Assembly: GCA_025060555.1 (NCBI GenBank) | Contig: JANXBC010000033.1 | Location: forward strand, 1-12,595 | From: Candidatus Bipolaricaulota bacterium | GTDB taxonomy: Bacteria; Bipolaricaulota; Bipolaricaulia; Bipolaricaulales; Bipolaricaulaceae | Reading direction: 5' to 3' | DNA length: 12,595 bases | Shown: positions 5,766 to 12,421 of the stretch, piece by piece | Layout of the letters: the number at the start of each line of letters is the position of its first letter | Position numbering within the stretch: position 1 is the first letter of the stretch | Notes under the pieces: generated by a model | Told to the model about the DNA's origin: nothing | Database searches by the model: none | The model's input: only the letters and a program-made list of their open reading frames with translations | Made by a program: the position numbers and the translations under genes

Positions 5766-6353
5766 ATGCGACGCACGGAAAAGATCCGTAAAGTGGTGGC
5801 ATCCCGCCTTGCAAGCCTCGCCGTGGTGTGCGCAAACCTTCAGGATCCTCATAATGCCGCAGCTATTGTGCGCACCTGCGAAGCCTTGGGAATTCTGGAG
5901 GTGTACGTGATCGAGGAGGATCACCCGTTCCTTCCTTCGCCGAGGGTGACCCAGGGCGCGGAGAAGTGGGTGAGACTGAGGCGATTCCGCCGGGCAGAGC
6001 CCGCGTTGCTGGAGCTTCGTGACCGTGGTTTTCGCATTTTCGCAGCCATGCCCGTGGGGAAGATGCCGGTAGAAGAGCTGCCTGTGGATGGCCCGCTGGC
6101 GTTGGTTTTCGGGAACGAGACGGAGGGCGTTGGACCGCAGATCCTGGCCCACTGTGACGGAACCTTTCGCATCCCCATGTGGGGTTTTTCCCAGTCCCTC
6201 AACGTCTCGGTGGCGGCGGGGATTTCCCTATATCTTGCGGCTCGCTCTCGCCGCCAGGCCCGCGGCCAAGATGGGGATCTTTCGCCCATGGAGCAGGAGG
6301 CCCTTTTGGCCGAGTACATGGCTAGGCAGGAACACAAGGAAAGGGGCGGGTAG
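5766..6353 (+). CDS. trmH: tRNA (guanosine-2'-O-)-methyltransferase, SPOUT family
   Basis: Methylates the 2'-OH of G18 in the tRNA D-loop using SAM; family members are knotted SPOUT dimers. All three SPOUT motifs are present. Motif 1 is NLQDPHNAAAIVRTCEALG at residues 24-42, with the catalytic Arg36. Motif 2 is LALVFGNETEGVG at 111-123. Motif 3 is IPMWGFSQSLNVSVAAGIS at 136-154. The 195-aa length is typical of TrmH. The N-terminal MRRTEKIRKVVASRL and the missing longer N-terminal domain fit TrmH better than RlmB. ATG 5766 is chosen because the family's N-terminus begins there, although it lies directly after a terminator T-run with no Shine-Dalgarno; the upstream in-frame extension would run through the LysW-like gene. 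This is the second tRNA-modification enzyme in the window, a short distance before two tRNA genes. Confidence 0.92.
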   Translation: MRRTEKIRKVVASRLASLAVVCANLQDPHNAAAIVRTCEALGILEVYVIEEDHPFLPSPRVTQGAEKWVRLRRFRRAEPALLELRDRGFRIFAAMPVGKMPVEELPVDGPLALVFGNETEGVGPQILAHCDGTFRIPMWGFSQSLNVSVAAGISLYLAARSRRQARGQDGDLSPMEQEALLAEYMARQEHKERGG

Positions 6354-6373
6354 CCTGGGCATGGAGTAGGGAC

Positions 6374-6379
6374 TATAAT
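6374..6379 (+). promoter_or_regulatory. Consensus -10 box (TATAAT) for the tRNA pair
   Basis: TATAAT ends nine bases before the first base of tRNA-Cys, in the usual position for a tRNA promoter. No good -35 is visible 16-18 bases upstream, where the trmH stop codon lies. Confidence 0.6.
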
Positions 6380-6388
6380 GAAAGAGTG

Positions 6389-6461
6389 GGCGGCGTAGCC
6401 AAGCGGTTAAGGCGAGGGACTGCAAATCCCTTATTCCCCGGTTCGAATCCGGGCGCCGCCT
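6389..6461 (+). tRNA. tRNA-Cys (anticodon GCA)
   Basis: A complete 73-nt cloverleaf. The acceptor stem pairs GGCGGCG (6389-6395) with CGCCGCC (6454-6460), and the discriminator is U, the Cys identity base. The D-arm is GCC...GGC. The anticodon arm AGGGA-CTGCAAA-TCCCT gives anticodon GCA. The T-arm is CCCGG-TTCGAAT-CCGGG. The 3' CCA is not encoded (the genome continues CCC), so it must be added after transcription. tRNA-Val follows 26 bases later. Confidence 0.96.
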
Positions 6462-6487
6462 CCCGATCCCTTACCAGGGGACCCAAT

Positions 6488-6564
6488 GGGTGGTTAGCTC
6501 AGCCCGGTAGAGCACACGCTTGACGTGCGTGGGGTCGCAGGTTCAAGTCCTGCACCACCCACCA
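6488..6564 (+). tRNA. tRNA-Val (anticodon GAC)
   Basis: The acceptor stem pairs GGGTGGT (6488-6494) with ACCACCC (6554-6560). The discriminator is A and an encoded CCA follows (6562-6564). The D-arm is GCTC...GAGC. The anticodon arm CACGC-TTGACGT-GCGTG gives anticodon GAC, reading Val codons GUC/GUU. The T-arm is GCAGG-TTCAAGT-CCTGC. It is probably co-transcribed with tRNA-Cys. A T7 run at 6604-6610 may mark the end of the transcript, but no convincing hairpin precedes it. Confidence 0.96.
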
Positions 6565-6616
6565 GGTTCAAAACTCTGTTCTACCTTTCCTAGTTCCCAC
6601 CCGTTTTTTTCTGAGT

Positions 6617-6644
6617 TTGGCCCCGTTCGTTTTACCCGCATAAT
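6617..6644 (+). promoter_or_regulatory. Candidate sigma-70 promoter (TTGGCC-N16-CATAAT) for the exported-protein pair
   Basis: TTGGCC at 6617-6622 and CATAAT at 6639-6644 are separated by 16 bases. The predicted start near 6651 leaves a leader of about 50 bases before the first exported-protein gene, which has a strong AAGGAGG ribosome site. The rest of the gap after tRNA-Val shows nothing else recognisable. Confidence 0.5.
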
Positions 6645-6704
6645 GGATCGGTCATCCGGGGGAGGGTGTCCTTCCGCAGGACGGCCAAGGAGGCTTTTGT
6701 GCGC

Positions 6705-7703
6705 ATGAAAGGAAGGTGGGGCGCGCTTTTCCTGGGATTGGTGGGGGCCATCGCCTGGGCCCAGGGGATCAAACCCATCGCGTTTCAGTGTAACGGCGAC
6801 CTCATCCAAGGCTGGTATTGGCTGCGCGATGAGGCCCTGCAACACAAAGCCTGGTGGACCTTCGAGAACCTTCCCGTAACTGGGGAAGGGCTCACCTTGG
6901 AGATCGCGTGCCTGGCTACGAGTTGGGCCGGCGGACCCCGCGGCGTTTCCGCATCCTTCCGCTTGGGCTACGGCTTTCCCGGCGCCGGGATGATGGGCGG
7001 AGTCTTCGTGGTCCAAGAGGTAACCCTGCCCAACGTTTCTCCGCCTGAAGACCCCGTGGGCTACCTATGCCGGGGCACCGTGACCATCCCGCCGGATACA
7101 CCCGGGCTCGCCGTGGGCAAACTCACGGTGTTCGCCGAGCGCATCGCAAAAGACGGCCCGCACGTGGCCTTCAATCAAGATAGCCTGGTGATCAAAGTTT
7201 TCCCGGCCGAAGTGGAAGCTGGCCCTAAAGAACTTCGCACCGCTCCGCCCACCGGATTCAAATTCAATGGAGCGCTGATCGAAGGAAGCTATTGGTGCCA
7301 TCGTGAAGGGCATTACCTCGAGTGGCAGTGGGGTCCTATTCCCACAAGCGGCCAGGTGGAAGAGGCCGCGATCAACTTACAACTTCTCGTCACCAACAAG
7401 GAGAACGGTGGCTCAGGCCATAGCGTCCGCGTGATCGCCCAAATTCTTACCCCTGAGGGCGAAGGGGTTTATGTCAGCTTTGTGGACGTGCGCAATCCTT
7501 TCCTCCCGGTTTTCGCGGGAGACAGCAAAGGCGTGGGTTACGCGGCATACGGCGCGCTTTCCTTGCCGCTAGAAATCATTGCGCGGCAAGGGCTTTTCAC
7601 GCGGGGGTTTCGGCTGCGCATTGCCTGGCCGGGCCTGCATTCCGATTACCATTTCGCCGGCGCGCCGGCCGCGGCCCTTCTTGCCTGGATCGAACAGCAT
7701 TGA
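6705..7703 (+). CDS. Secreted protein with an internally duplicated domain, unknown function
   Basis: A 332-aa protein from ATG 6705. GTG 6699 and GTG 6666 are in-frame alternatives; AAGGAGG at 6687-6693 fits 6699 or 6705. The signal peptide MKGRWGALFLGLVGAIAWAQ has a basic start, hydrophobic core and AWA-Q cleavage site, so the protein is exported. The mature chain has two related domains. The first opens near residue 27 with FQCNGDLIQGWYW and the second near residue 185 with FKFNGALIEGSYW; each continues with a Trp-rich strand, a P..G turn, an I..L.T strand and a GG turn. Both look like beta-sandwich domains. I do not recognise the family. The stop codon overlaps the ribosome site of the C39-like peptidase gene, so the two are translated from one mRNA and probably act together outside the cytoplasm. 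Confidence 0.82.
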   Translation: MKGRWGALFLGLVGAIAWAQGIKPIAFQCNGDLIQGWYWLRDEALQHKAWWTFENLPVTGEGLTLEIACLATSWAGGPRGVSASFRLGYGFPGAGMMGGVFVVQEVTLPNVSPPEDPVGYLCRGTVTIPPDTPGLAVGKLTVFAERIAKDGPHVAFNQDSLVIKVFPAEVEAGPKELRTAPPTGFKFNGALIEGSYWCHREGHYLEWQWGPIPTSGQVEEAAINLQLLVTNKENGGSGHSVRVIAQILTPEGEGVYVSFVDVRNPFLPVFAGDSKGVGYAAYGALSLPLEIIARQGLFTRGFRLRIAWPGLHSDYHFAGAPAAALLAWIEQH

Positions 7704-7713
7704 GGAGGAAAGC

Positions 7714-8622
7714 ATGATCGCTCCACTTTTGCTCTTGGCGCTAAGCTTTGCGGGAAACGTCGTGCTGGCCCAGCCCGAAGCATTCGTATGGAAAATCGCT
7801 GGGGATGGGGTGGAAGGGGTATACATAGGAAGCGTTCCGGATTATTCCCAGCCGCCTCGGCTCAGCGAGCTTTTCCGGTGCCTGGGCTTCCGTGCGGTGG
7901 ATAACTGGTGCGCACCGCTTGCGGCCGCCAACGCTTTGGTCTTCCTCGACCAGATCGCTGCCGCAGAATGGGCGCGCGGGGTAACGGGCATCCTCTCGCC
8001 GGAGAGTTTGAGCGCTTATCTTGCCTACTTTATGGGCACAAATGGCGAAGGAGCCGGGGGCACAGGAGGCTATCGGGGAACACAAAGCGCGATGATCGCC
8101 GTGGGCCTGGAGAAATTCGCGACGGAGGAGGGCCATGGGCTTCCTTGCCCCTTGGACAAAGCTTCCTACTCATGGGACGTGGAGTTCGTTCGTGCCTTTC
8201 CCCACACCGAAAGGGCGTTTGAGGTTTACCTCCCCTCGATCGAAAAAGGGGTCCCGGCAATCCTGGCCTTCAGCTACTGGAATCCCGTGAAAGGCGTAGC
8301 ACGGGAGCTTCCCGCTCTTGATGCGCATGGCAACAAGGTTTGCCTTGCGTTGACGTTCTATTTGTGGGGTGAGCCCCTGACCTCCACCGCGAGCCTGCGC
8401 AAGGAGGATCCAAAGGTGCCTGAAGAGGCCTGGGATGAGAAGGGCGGGATCGGTCATGCCGTGACGGGCGTGGGCTGGCTCAAGGGTGACCCTGACGGCG
8501 CGGGCCCCCTGCCCGAAACGTTCTGGCTTATTGTGCACGACAACTGGGCCACCACCGCGGAAAACGTGGCCATCCCTTGGGAAAACCTCCACGACGCGGT
8601 AATCATCAAAGGCCGCCGCTAA
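7714..8622 (+). CDS. Exported C39/papain-fold cysteine-peptidase-like protein
   Basis: A 302-aa protein starting at ATG 7714 with GAGGAGGA at 7702-7709, which overlaps the upstream stop. The signal peptide is MIAPLLLLALSFAGNVVLAQ (ALA-type cleavage near residues 17-20). The catalytic pattern of C39-like peptidases is visible in order: Cys66 in DNWCAPLAAANAL, His248 in GGIGHAVTGVGW, and Asp276 in WLIVHDNWATT. Cys near the start of a helix, then His and Asp/Asn on following strands, is the papain-like order. A Gly-rich loop at about 109-123 (TNGEGAGGTGGYRGTQ) and the strand VPAILAFSYWNPV lie between. There are no ABC-transporter domains, so it is not a bacteriocin exporter. The substrate is unknown; the duplicated-domain protein encoded upstream is a candidate partner. 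Activity is inferred only from these residues. The gene converges on radC with 38 bases between and no terminator seen. Confidence 0.78.
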   Translation: MIAPLLLLALSFAGNVVLAQPEAFVWKIAGDGVEGVYIGSVPDYSQPPRLSELFRCLGFRAVDNWCAPLAAANALVFLDQIAAAEWARGVTGILSPESLSAYLAYFMGTNGEGAGGTGGYRGTQSAMIAVGLEKFATEEGHGLPCPLDKASYSWDVEFVRAFPHTERAFEVYLPSIEKGVPAILAFSYWNPVKGVARELPALDAHGNKVCLALTFYLWGEPLTSTASLRKEDPKVPEEAWDEKGGIGHAVTGVGWLKGDPDGAGPLPETFWLIVHDNWATTAENVAIPWENLHDAVIIKGRR

Positions 8623-8660
8623 AACGGGAGGCTCAAAAAGACACCTCGTGGACTTCTGGT

Positions 8661-9323
8661 TTAGAGATAGCCCTCGCGGCGCAGGGAGAGCCAGCCGTTT
8701 TTCGTCACGATCAGGTGATCAAGCAAGTCGATGCCCAAAAGCCGGCCAGCTTCAGCAAGCTGACGGGTGATGGCCAGGTCCTCCGGGCTGGGCTGCAGAT
8801 TTCCCGAGGGATGATTGTGGCCAACGATAATGGCCGCAGCCCGGTCCGAAATGGCTTCCGCGTACACCTCTCGGGGATGGACTTGGCTGGAATCGAGGAG
8901 CCCCACGGTCACAACTCGGAAGCGAATGACTTCGCGCGCGCCGTTTAAGGTCAGCACGGCAAAATGCTCTTGCTTTTTGTCGCGCAGCTCTTGAAAGTAG
9001 GGCAGGGCTTCCTCGGGTTCCCGCACTTTGGGTGCACCGCGTTGGAAGTGCCGCCGGGCGAGCTCCAGGGCTGCGGCGATCCGGCTCACCTTGGCTTTGC
9101 CCAAGCCTTTTATTTGGGTCAAGGCCTCCAAGCCAACCTGATCCAGGCGGCCATGCCCAGCCTCAAGTATTTCTTTTGCCAGCTCCAGGGCGCTCTTCCT
9201 CTTGGTCCCGCTCCCAATGAGGATGGCCAAGAGTTCAGCGTCGGAAAGGGCTGCAGCCCCTTTGGCCCAAAGTTTTTCCCGCGGCCTATCGCACTCGGGC
9301 AGGTCCTTTATGCGGCGCGCCAT
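8661..9323 (-). CDS. radC: RadC family JAB/MPN-domain protein
   Basis: A 220-aa protein with the standard RadC layout. The N-terminal segment IKDLPECDRPREKL is followed by the SDAELLAILIGSG helix. A helix-hairpin-helix (IKGLGKAKVSRIAAALELA) covers residues 71-89. The C-terminal JAB/MPN metallo-domain has HNHPSG at 169-174 and Asp182 to complete the zinc site. The biochemical role of RadC remains unclear; the old radiation-repair assignment is not supported, and it often sits near mobile or defence genes. ATG 9323 matches the family N-terminus; this places its first 38 bases inside the end of the metallohydrolase gene, with a G-run (GGGGGG) as a weak ribosome site. An in-frame ATG at 9338 is an alternative. 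It is the last gene of the hsdR operon and appears intact. Confidence 0.93.
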   Translation of the reverse strand: MARRIKDLPECDRPREKLWAKGAAALSDAELLAILIGSGTKRKSALELAKEILEAGHGRLDQVGLEALTQIKGLGKAKVSRIAAALELARRHFQRGAPKVREPEEALPYFQELRDKKQEHFAVLTLNGAREVIRFRVVTVGLLDSSQVHPREVYAEAISDRAAAIIVGHNHPSGNLQPSPEDLAITRQLAEAGRLLGIDLLDHLIVTKNGWLSLRREGYL

Positions 9324-9672
9324 GCTTCGGCCCCCCATCCTGGGCCGCCGGGAGCTCTGGAATCGGAAGATCGGGGTACTTCTCGTGGAAATACGCGGAA
9401 AGAAGACTCTTGAAGAGCTTGTTGTGGGTGGGCAGCCGTAAATGCAGCAGTTCATGAAGGATCACCAGTGTGCGCACAGGCGCAGGTTGCCGAAGCAAAT
9501 CCCGGTCGAAGGTGAGTCGCCCCTGGGAGGAACAGCTGGCCCATTTGCGCTTCATCTTACGAATCCGAATCTCCTTGGGCTCTACGCCCAGACGTTTGGC
9601 CCAGGCCATGACCTCAGCACGGAAAACCTCGACGGGAACAATCTCCTCCAACGGTTGCCACCCTCGGTTCAC
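9286..9672 (-). CDS. YgjP-like (DUF45/M48-type) metallohydrolase, short form
   Basis: A 128-aa protein with the DUF45/YgjP core. RIRKMKRKWASCSSQGRLTF at residues 36-55 matches the family's KMKxRWGSCSSxG motif, with Ala for Gly. The zinc motif HELLH is at 73-77 and a third ligand His83 lies in LPTHNKLF. Proteins of this family are annotated as metal-dependent hydrolases and often lie beside type I hsdR genes. It lacks the usual N-terminal beta domain (full forms are about 170-240 aa), so it is a short version. GTG 9672 is chosen because it overlaps the hsdR stop as GTGA and has GGAGG about five bases upstream; an upstream TTG at 9732 has no support. The overlaps with hsdR and radC imply tight co-translation. 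Confidence 0.85.
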   Translation of the reverse strand: MNRGWQPLEEIVPVEVFRAEVMAWAKRLGVEPKEIRIRKMKRKWASCSSQGRLTFDRDLLRQPAPVRTLVILHELLHLRLPTHNKLFKSLLSAYFHEKYPDLPIPELPAAQDGGPKHGAPHKGPARVR

Positions 9673-12377
9673 CTCTGCCTCCGCAGGATCCGAAGGATCC
9701 CTTCGACCATACCTCGCACCCCATCGACACAACCCGCTTCGAGGAGTACTTTGTACAGCTCTTTACGAAACTCCCGCTCCTGGGCCGGGTCCCAGTCCCA
9801 GTGAGGGAGGGCTTTCAACGCTTCCTCCACGCGTTGGGCGATCCGATGGGCCGGCTCTACGCCTTCCCGCTTAAGGGACCAGTACACGGCAAAGCCCTCG
9901 GGCGAAAGATCGGAGGCCTTCCTTTCCTCTTCCGCGGTTTTGACTTCATCCACGAGCTTCGTGAGCTCTCTCAACGCCTCCTGCGAGGAAAGCTGCCGCG
10001 CATAGAACGCCTGAGCGATGCGTTCCGCTCTCTCGCCAATAGGGATAAGATACGGCTCGTTCTGCTTGCGCTTGTTCACCAACTGGAAGAAGGCCTTAAT
10101 TAAGTTGAAGACCCGCACGGTCTCGGAAACTTCCTGGTGGGCAAGCTTCTCTAGCGCCGCGCCGTTTAGGGCATAAACGGGGCCAAGCTCCATGATCCCC
10201 GGCGTGCGCGTGAGTTTACGAACGATTTCCGCGGTCTTGCGGAGGAAGCCCCGGTCCGTTATGTCGTGGGGCTCGAAAGCTTCGCGCACCAGATGATAAA
10301 TCCGCACAAGCTTTTGGTAGTCCGGAAGATACGGCCTCAGAAACGGATCGGGTGAAAGGATCTCGTACAGGCTTTCCACCTCGCGGAAGAATTGATAAAA
10401 ACGCTCGCGCTCTTCCTGATCGCGGAAAAATTCTAGCACGGTTTCGACGGCTTTGTCTCCTGGTTTTCCTTGTTCCAACGTAAGGTAGGAGGAGGCCTTC
10501 TCCATAAGCTTCCGAAAGCGTTCCTGTAGAACCTCGATTCCTTCGATGACACCCGTTACGGCCTCGGAGTCAAAAGCCAGAGCCTGCTCGAGCCGGTCAA
10601 AGATTCCAACGAAGTCCACGATGAGCCCCGCGGTCTTGCGCCGCCCTTCCTCTTCTTTCTCCTCGCTTAAATGGTAACGGACGAGTTCCGGTGGATCGTT
10701 TGGTCCACGGCTGATCACCACCTGAGACCACTCCGGCGGAAGATGGCGATCCAGCTCCTGCTTGTATAAAGCGCAGGCTTCCCGATCCACGGCCACCACA
10801 AAGGCTTTGTAGCCGCTGGGATCGACGTACTCTTTGAAATGCTTGGCGATGAACTCCGCAACTTTTCGCACCCGCTCGGGGCTCTTCAGCATGTTCTTGA
10901 GGTTCACCGCCTTGTCCAAAACCCTGTTCAGTTCCTCTATATCGGTGATACCTTCGAGCTCCGCCAGGGCCCAAAACTCCCGCTCCATGGCATCGCGATC
11001 GGCAATGAGCTCATTAGGAGCCAGCTGATAGTGCAAAGGAACTGTGGTTCCGTCCTCAATGGACTCGCGAATGGAGTATTTATCCAGATACCCTTGGGGA
11101 TCGTCCGTGCCAAAGGTCTTGAACGTCCCCCGTCCGGAAGCGGTCTTGTCAATGGGGGTGCCCGTGAAACCTATAAACGTAGCGTTGGGGAGCGCGGCCA
11201 TGAGGTACGTCCCGAGCTCGGCGCCGGTGGAGCGATGGGCTTCGTCCACGAGCACAAAGATGTTTTCCCGCGTGTTGATGTTCGGAGGCATGTCGTCAAA
11301 TTTGTGGATCATGGAAACGATCAAGCCCCGCGTATCCCGAGCGAGAAGCTCTTGGAGATGGCGCTTGCTCTGTGCCACCTCCACATGACCGAACCCCACG
11401 GATTGCAGGTTTTGGAAAAGCTGCTGCTGGAGTTCGTTGCGGTCCACGATCATGAGCACGGTAGGGTTTCGGAAAAACGGGTCCTCGATGAGCCGGCGGG
11501 CCACGGTGATCATGGTGTAGGTTTTCCCTGAGCCCTGGGTGTGCCACACCAGGCCCCGGTGTTTCTTGGGGTCGCGGGCCCGTCCCAAAACGCGCTCCAC
11601 GGCCCGCATCTGGCGGGGGCGGAGCACGACTTTAGAAAGTTCCCCGTCCCGCCGCACGAACAGGATGTACTCCGTAAGCACGCGCAAGATACGGGAAGGC
11701 GCCACGAAGCTTTTCACCAAGGTTTCAAAATCCCCGGTCTGCTCTTCACGCCAATTGAAAAGGTCCTTGGGCGAAAGCCGCCACGTGGCCGAATAGTAGA
11801 ACTGCACAAGGTGCGTCAAGGCATAAAGTTGGGCTAACGTGAAGAACTCCGGGACCTCGCGATGGTAGCGTTGCACCTGCTCCAACGCGATGGAGATGCC
11901 GTCCAGGCGATGCGCAGCCTTGGCCTCCACTACGAGCACGGGGATGCCGTTAACGAAAAACGCAATGTCTAAAACCGCTCGGTTGTGCCCGCTGCGGACA
12001 GCCAATTCATCGGTAACGTGAAAAGCATTGTTTTCGGGACGCTGGGGATCGAGAAGCTTAACGTTCAGCTCACGCTTTTCTTCCGGGACGAATACCGTCT
12101 TTAAACCTTTTAGGTATTCCCAGACCTCGAGGTTTCCCTCCACCGAGGGGCGCACGTGCGACAGACGGCGGGCCAACTCTTCCGCGCGCGGGAGATCGAC
12201 GACGCCCGGGTTCAGCTCCTGAACTTTCTGAACGAAGACATCGTGCAAGAGGAGGCCGCTTTCCCCACGGCGCAGGCGTTCCGCTTCCTCGGGCGGGAGA
12301 TAACGCCACCCCACCTCCTGGGCGTAGCGGATGAATGGCATTTGCACCGCGTTGCGCTCACTGCCCAGGACCGCCAT
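9669..12377 (-). CDS. hsdR: Type I restriction enzyme R subunit (HsdR), lacking helicase motifs V and VI
   Basis: A 902-aa HsdR from ATG 12377 (TTG 12392 is an alternative; GGGGG eight bases upstream favours the ATG). The N-terminal PD-(D/E)xK nuclease is intact: Asp137 in VLDIAFF and Glu151/Lys153 in VVEAKA. Helicase motif I is GSGKT (282-286), motif Ia is VLMIVDRNELQQQ, motif II is DEAH (378-381), motif III is GFTGTP (403-408), and motif IV is in YKAFVVAVDREACALYKQEL. The expected motif V (TxxLLTGFDAP) and motif VI (QAxxRxNR) should lie between the YHLSEE stretch and GLIVDF. Here the chain passes directly from EEKEEEGRRK to TAGLIVDF near residue 581, so about 60 residues are missing without a frameshift. 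The C-terminal helical domain is present. Family identity is certain; DNA-translocation activity is doubtful. No hsdM or hsdS is visible. Confidence 0.93.
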   Translation of the reverse strand: MAVLGSERNAVQMPFIRYAQEVGWRYLPPEEAERLRRGESGLLLHDVFVQKVQELNPGVVDLPRAEELARRLSHVRPSVEGNLEVWEYLKGLKTVFVPEEKRELNVKLLDPQRPENNAFHVTDELAVRSGHNRAVLDIAFFVNGIPVLVVEAKAAHRLDGISIALEQVQRYHREVPEFFTLAQLYALTHLVQFYYSATWRLSPKDLFNWREEQTGDFETLVKSFVAPSRILRVLTEYILFVRRDGELSKVVLRPRQMRAVERVLGRARDPKKHRGLVWHTQGSGKTYTMITVARRLIEDPFFRNPTVLMIVDRNELQQQLFQNLQSVGFGHVEVAQSKRHLQELLARDTRGLIVSMIHKFDDMPPNINTRENIFVLVDEAHRSTGAELGTYLMAALPNATFIGFTGTPIDKTASGRGTFKTFGTDDPQGYLDKYSIRESIEDGTTVPLHYQLAPNELIADRDAMEREFWALAELEGITDIEELNRVLDKAVNLKNMLKSPERVRKVAEFIAKHFKEYVDPSGYKAFVVAVDREACALYKQELDRHLPPEWSQVVISRGPNDPPELVRYHLSEEKEEEGRRKTAGLIVDFVGIFDRLEQALAFDSEAVTGVIEGIEVLQERFRKLMEKASSYLTLEQGKPGDKAVETVLEFFRDQEERERFYQFFREVESLYEILSPDPFLRPYLPDYQKLVRIYHLVREAFEPHDITDRGFLRKTAEIVRKLTRTPGIMELGPVYALNGAALEKLAHQEVSETVRVFNLIKAFFQLVNKRKQNEPYLIPIGERAERIAQAFYARQLSSQEALRELTKLVDEVKTAEEERKASDLSPEGFAVYWSLKREGVEPAHRIAQRVEEALKALPHWDWDPAQEREFRKELYKVLLEAGCVDGVRGMVEGILRILRRQR

Positions 12378-12391
12378 CGCTTCAACCCCCA

Positions 12392-12421
12392 AATATTCTT
12401 TAACCGAAAATCATTTGTCCA
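12392..12421 (-). promoter_or_regulatory. Candidate promoter for the hsdR operon (TGGACA-N18-AATATT)
   Basis: On the minus strand TGGACA (12416-12421) is followed after 18 bases by AATATT (12392-12397). Transcription would start near 12385, giving a leader of only about eight bases before ATG 12377. This would exclude the TTG start at 12392. Match to consensus is moderate. Confidence 0.35.

Noticed and set aside
6604..6610. T7 run after tRNA-Val as a terminator.
   Set aside because: No stable GC-rich stem directly precedes it; it may help end transcription but is not supported as an intrinsic terminator.
9684..9702. Direct repeat GGATCC-GAA-GGATCC near the 3' end of hsdR.
   Set aside because: Only two short copies within coding sequence; no sign of a mobile element or recombination site.
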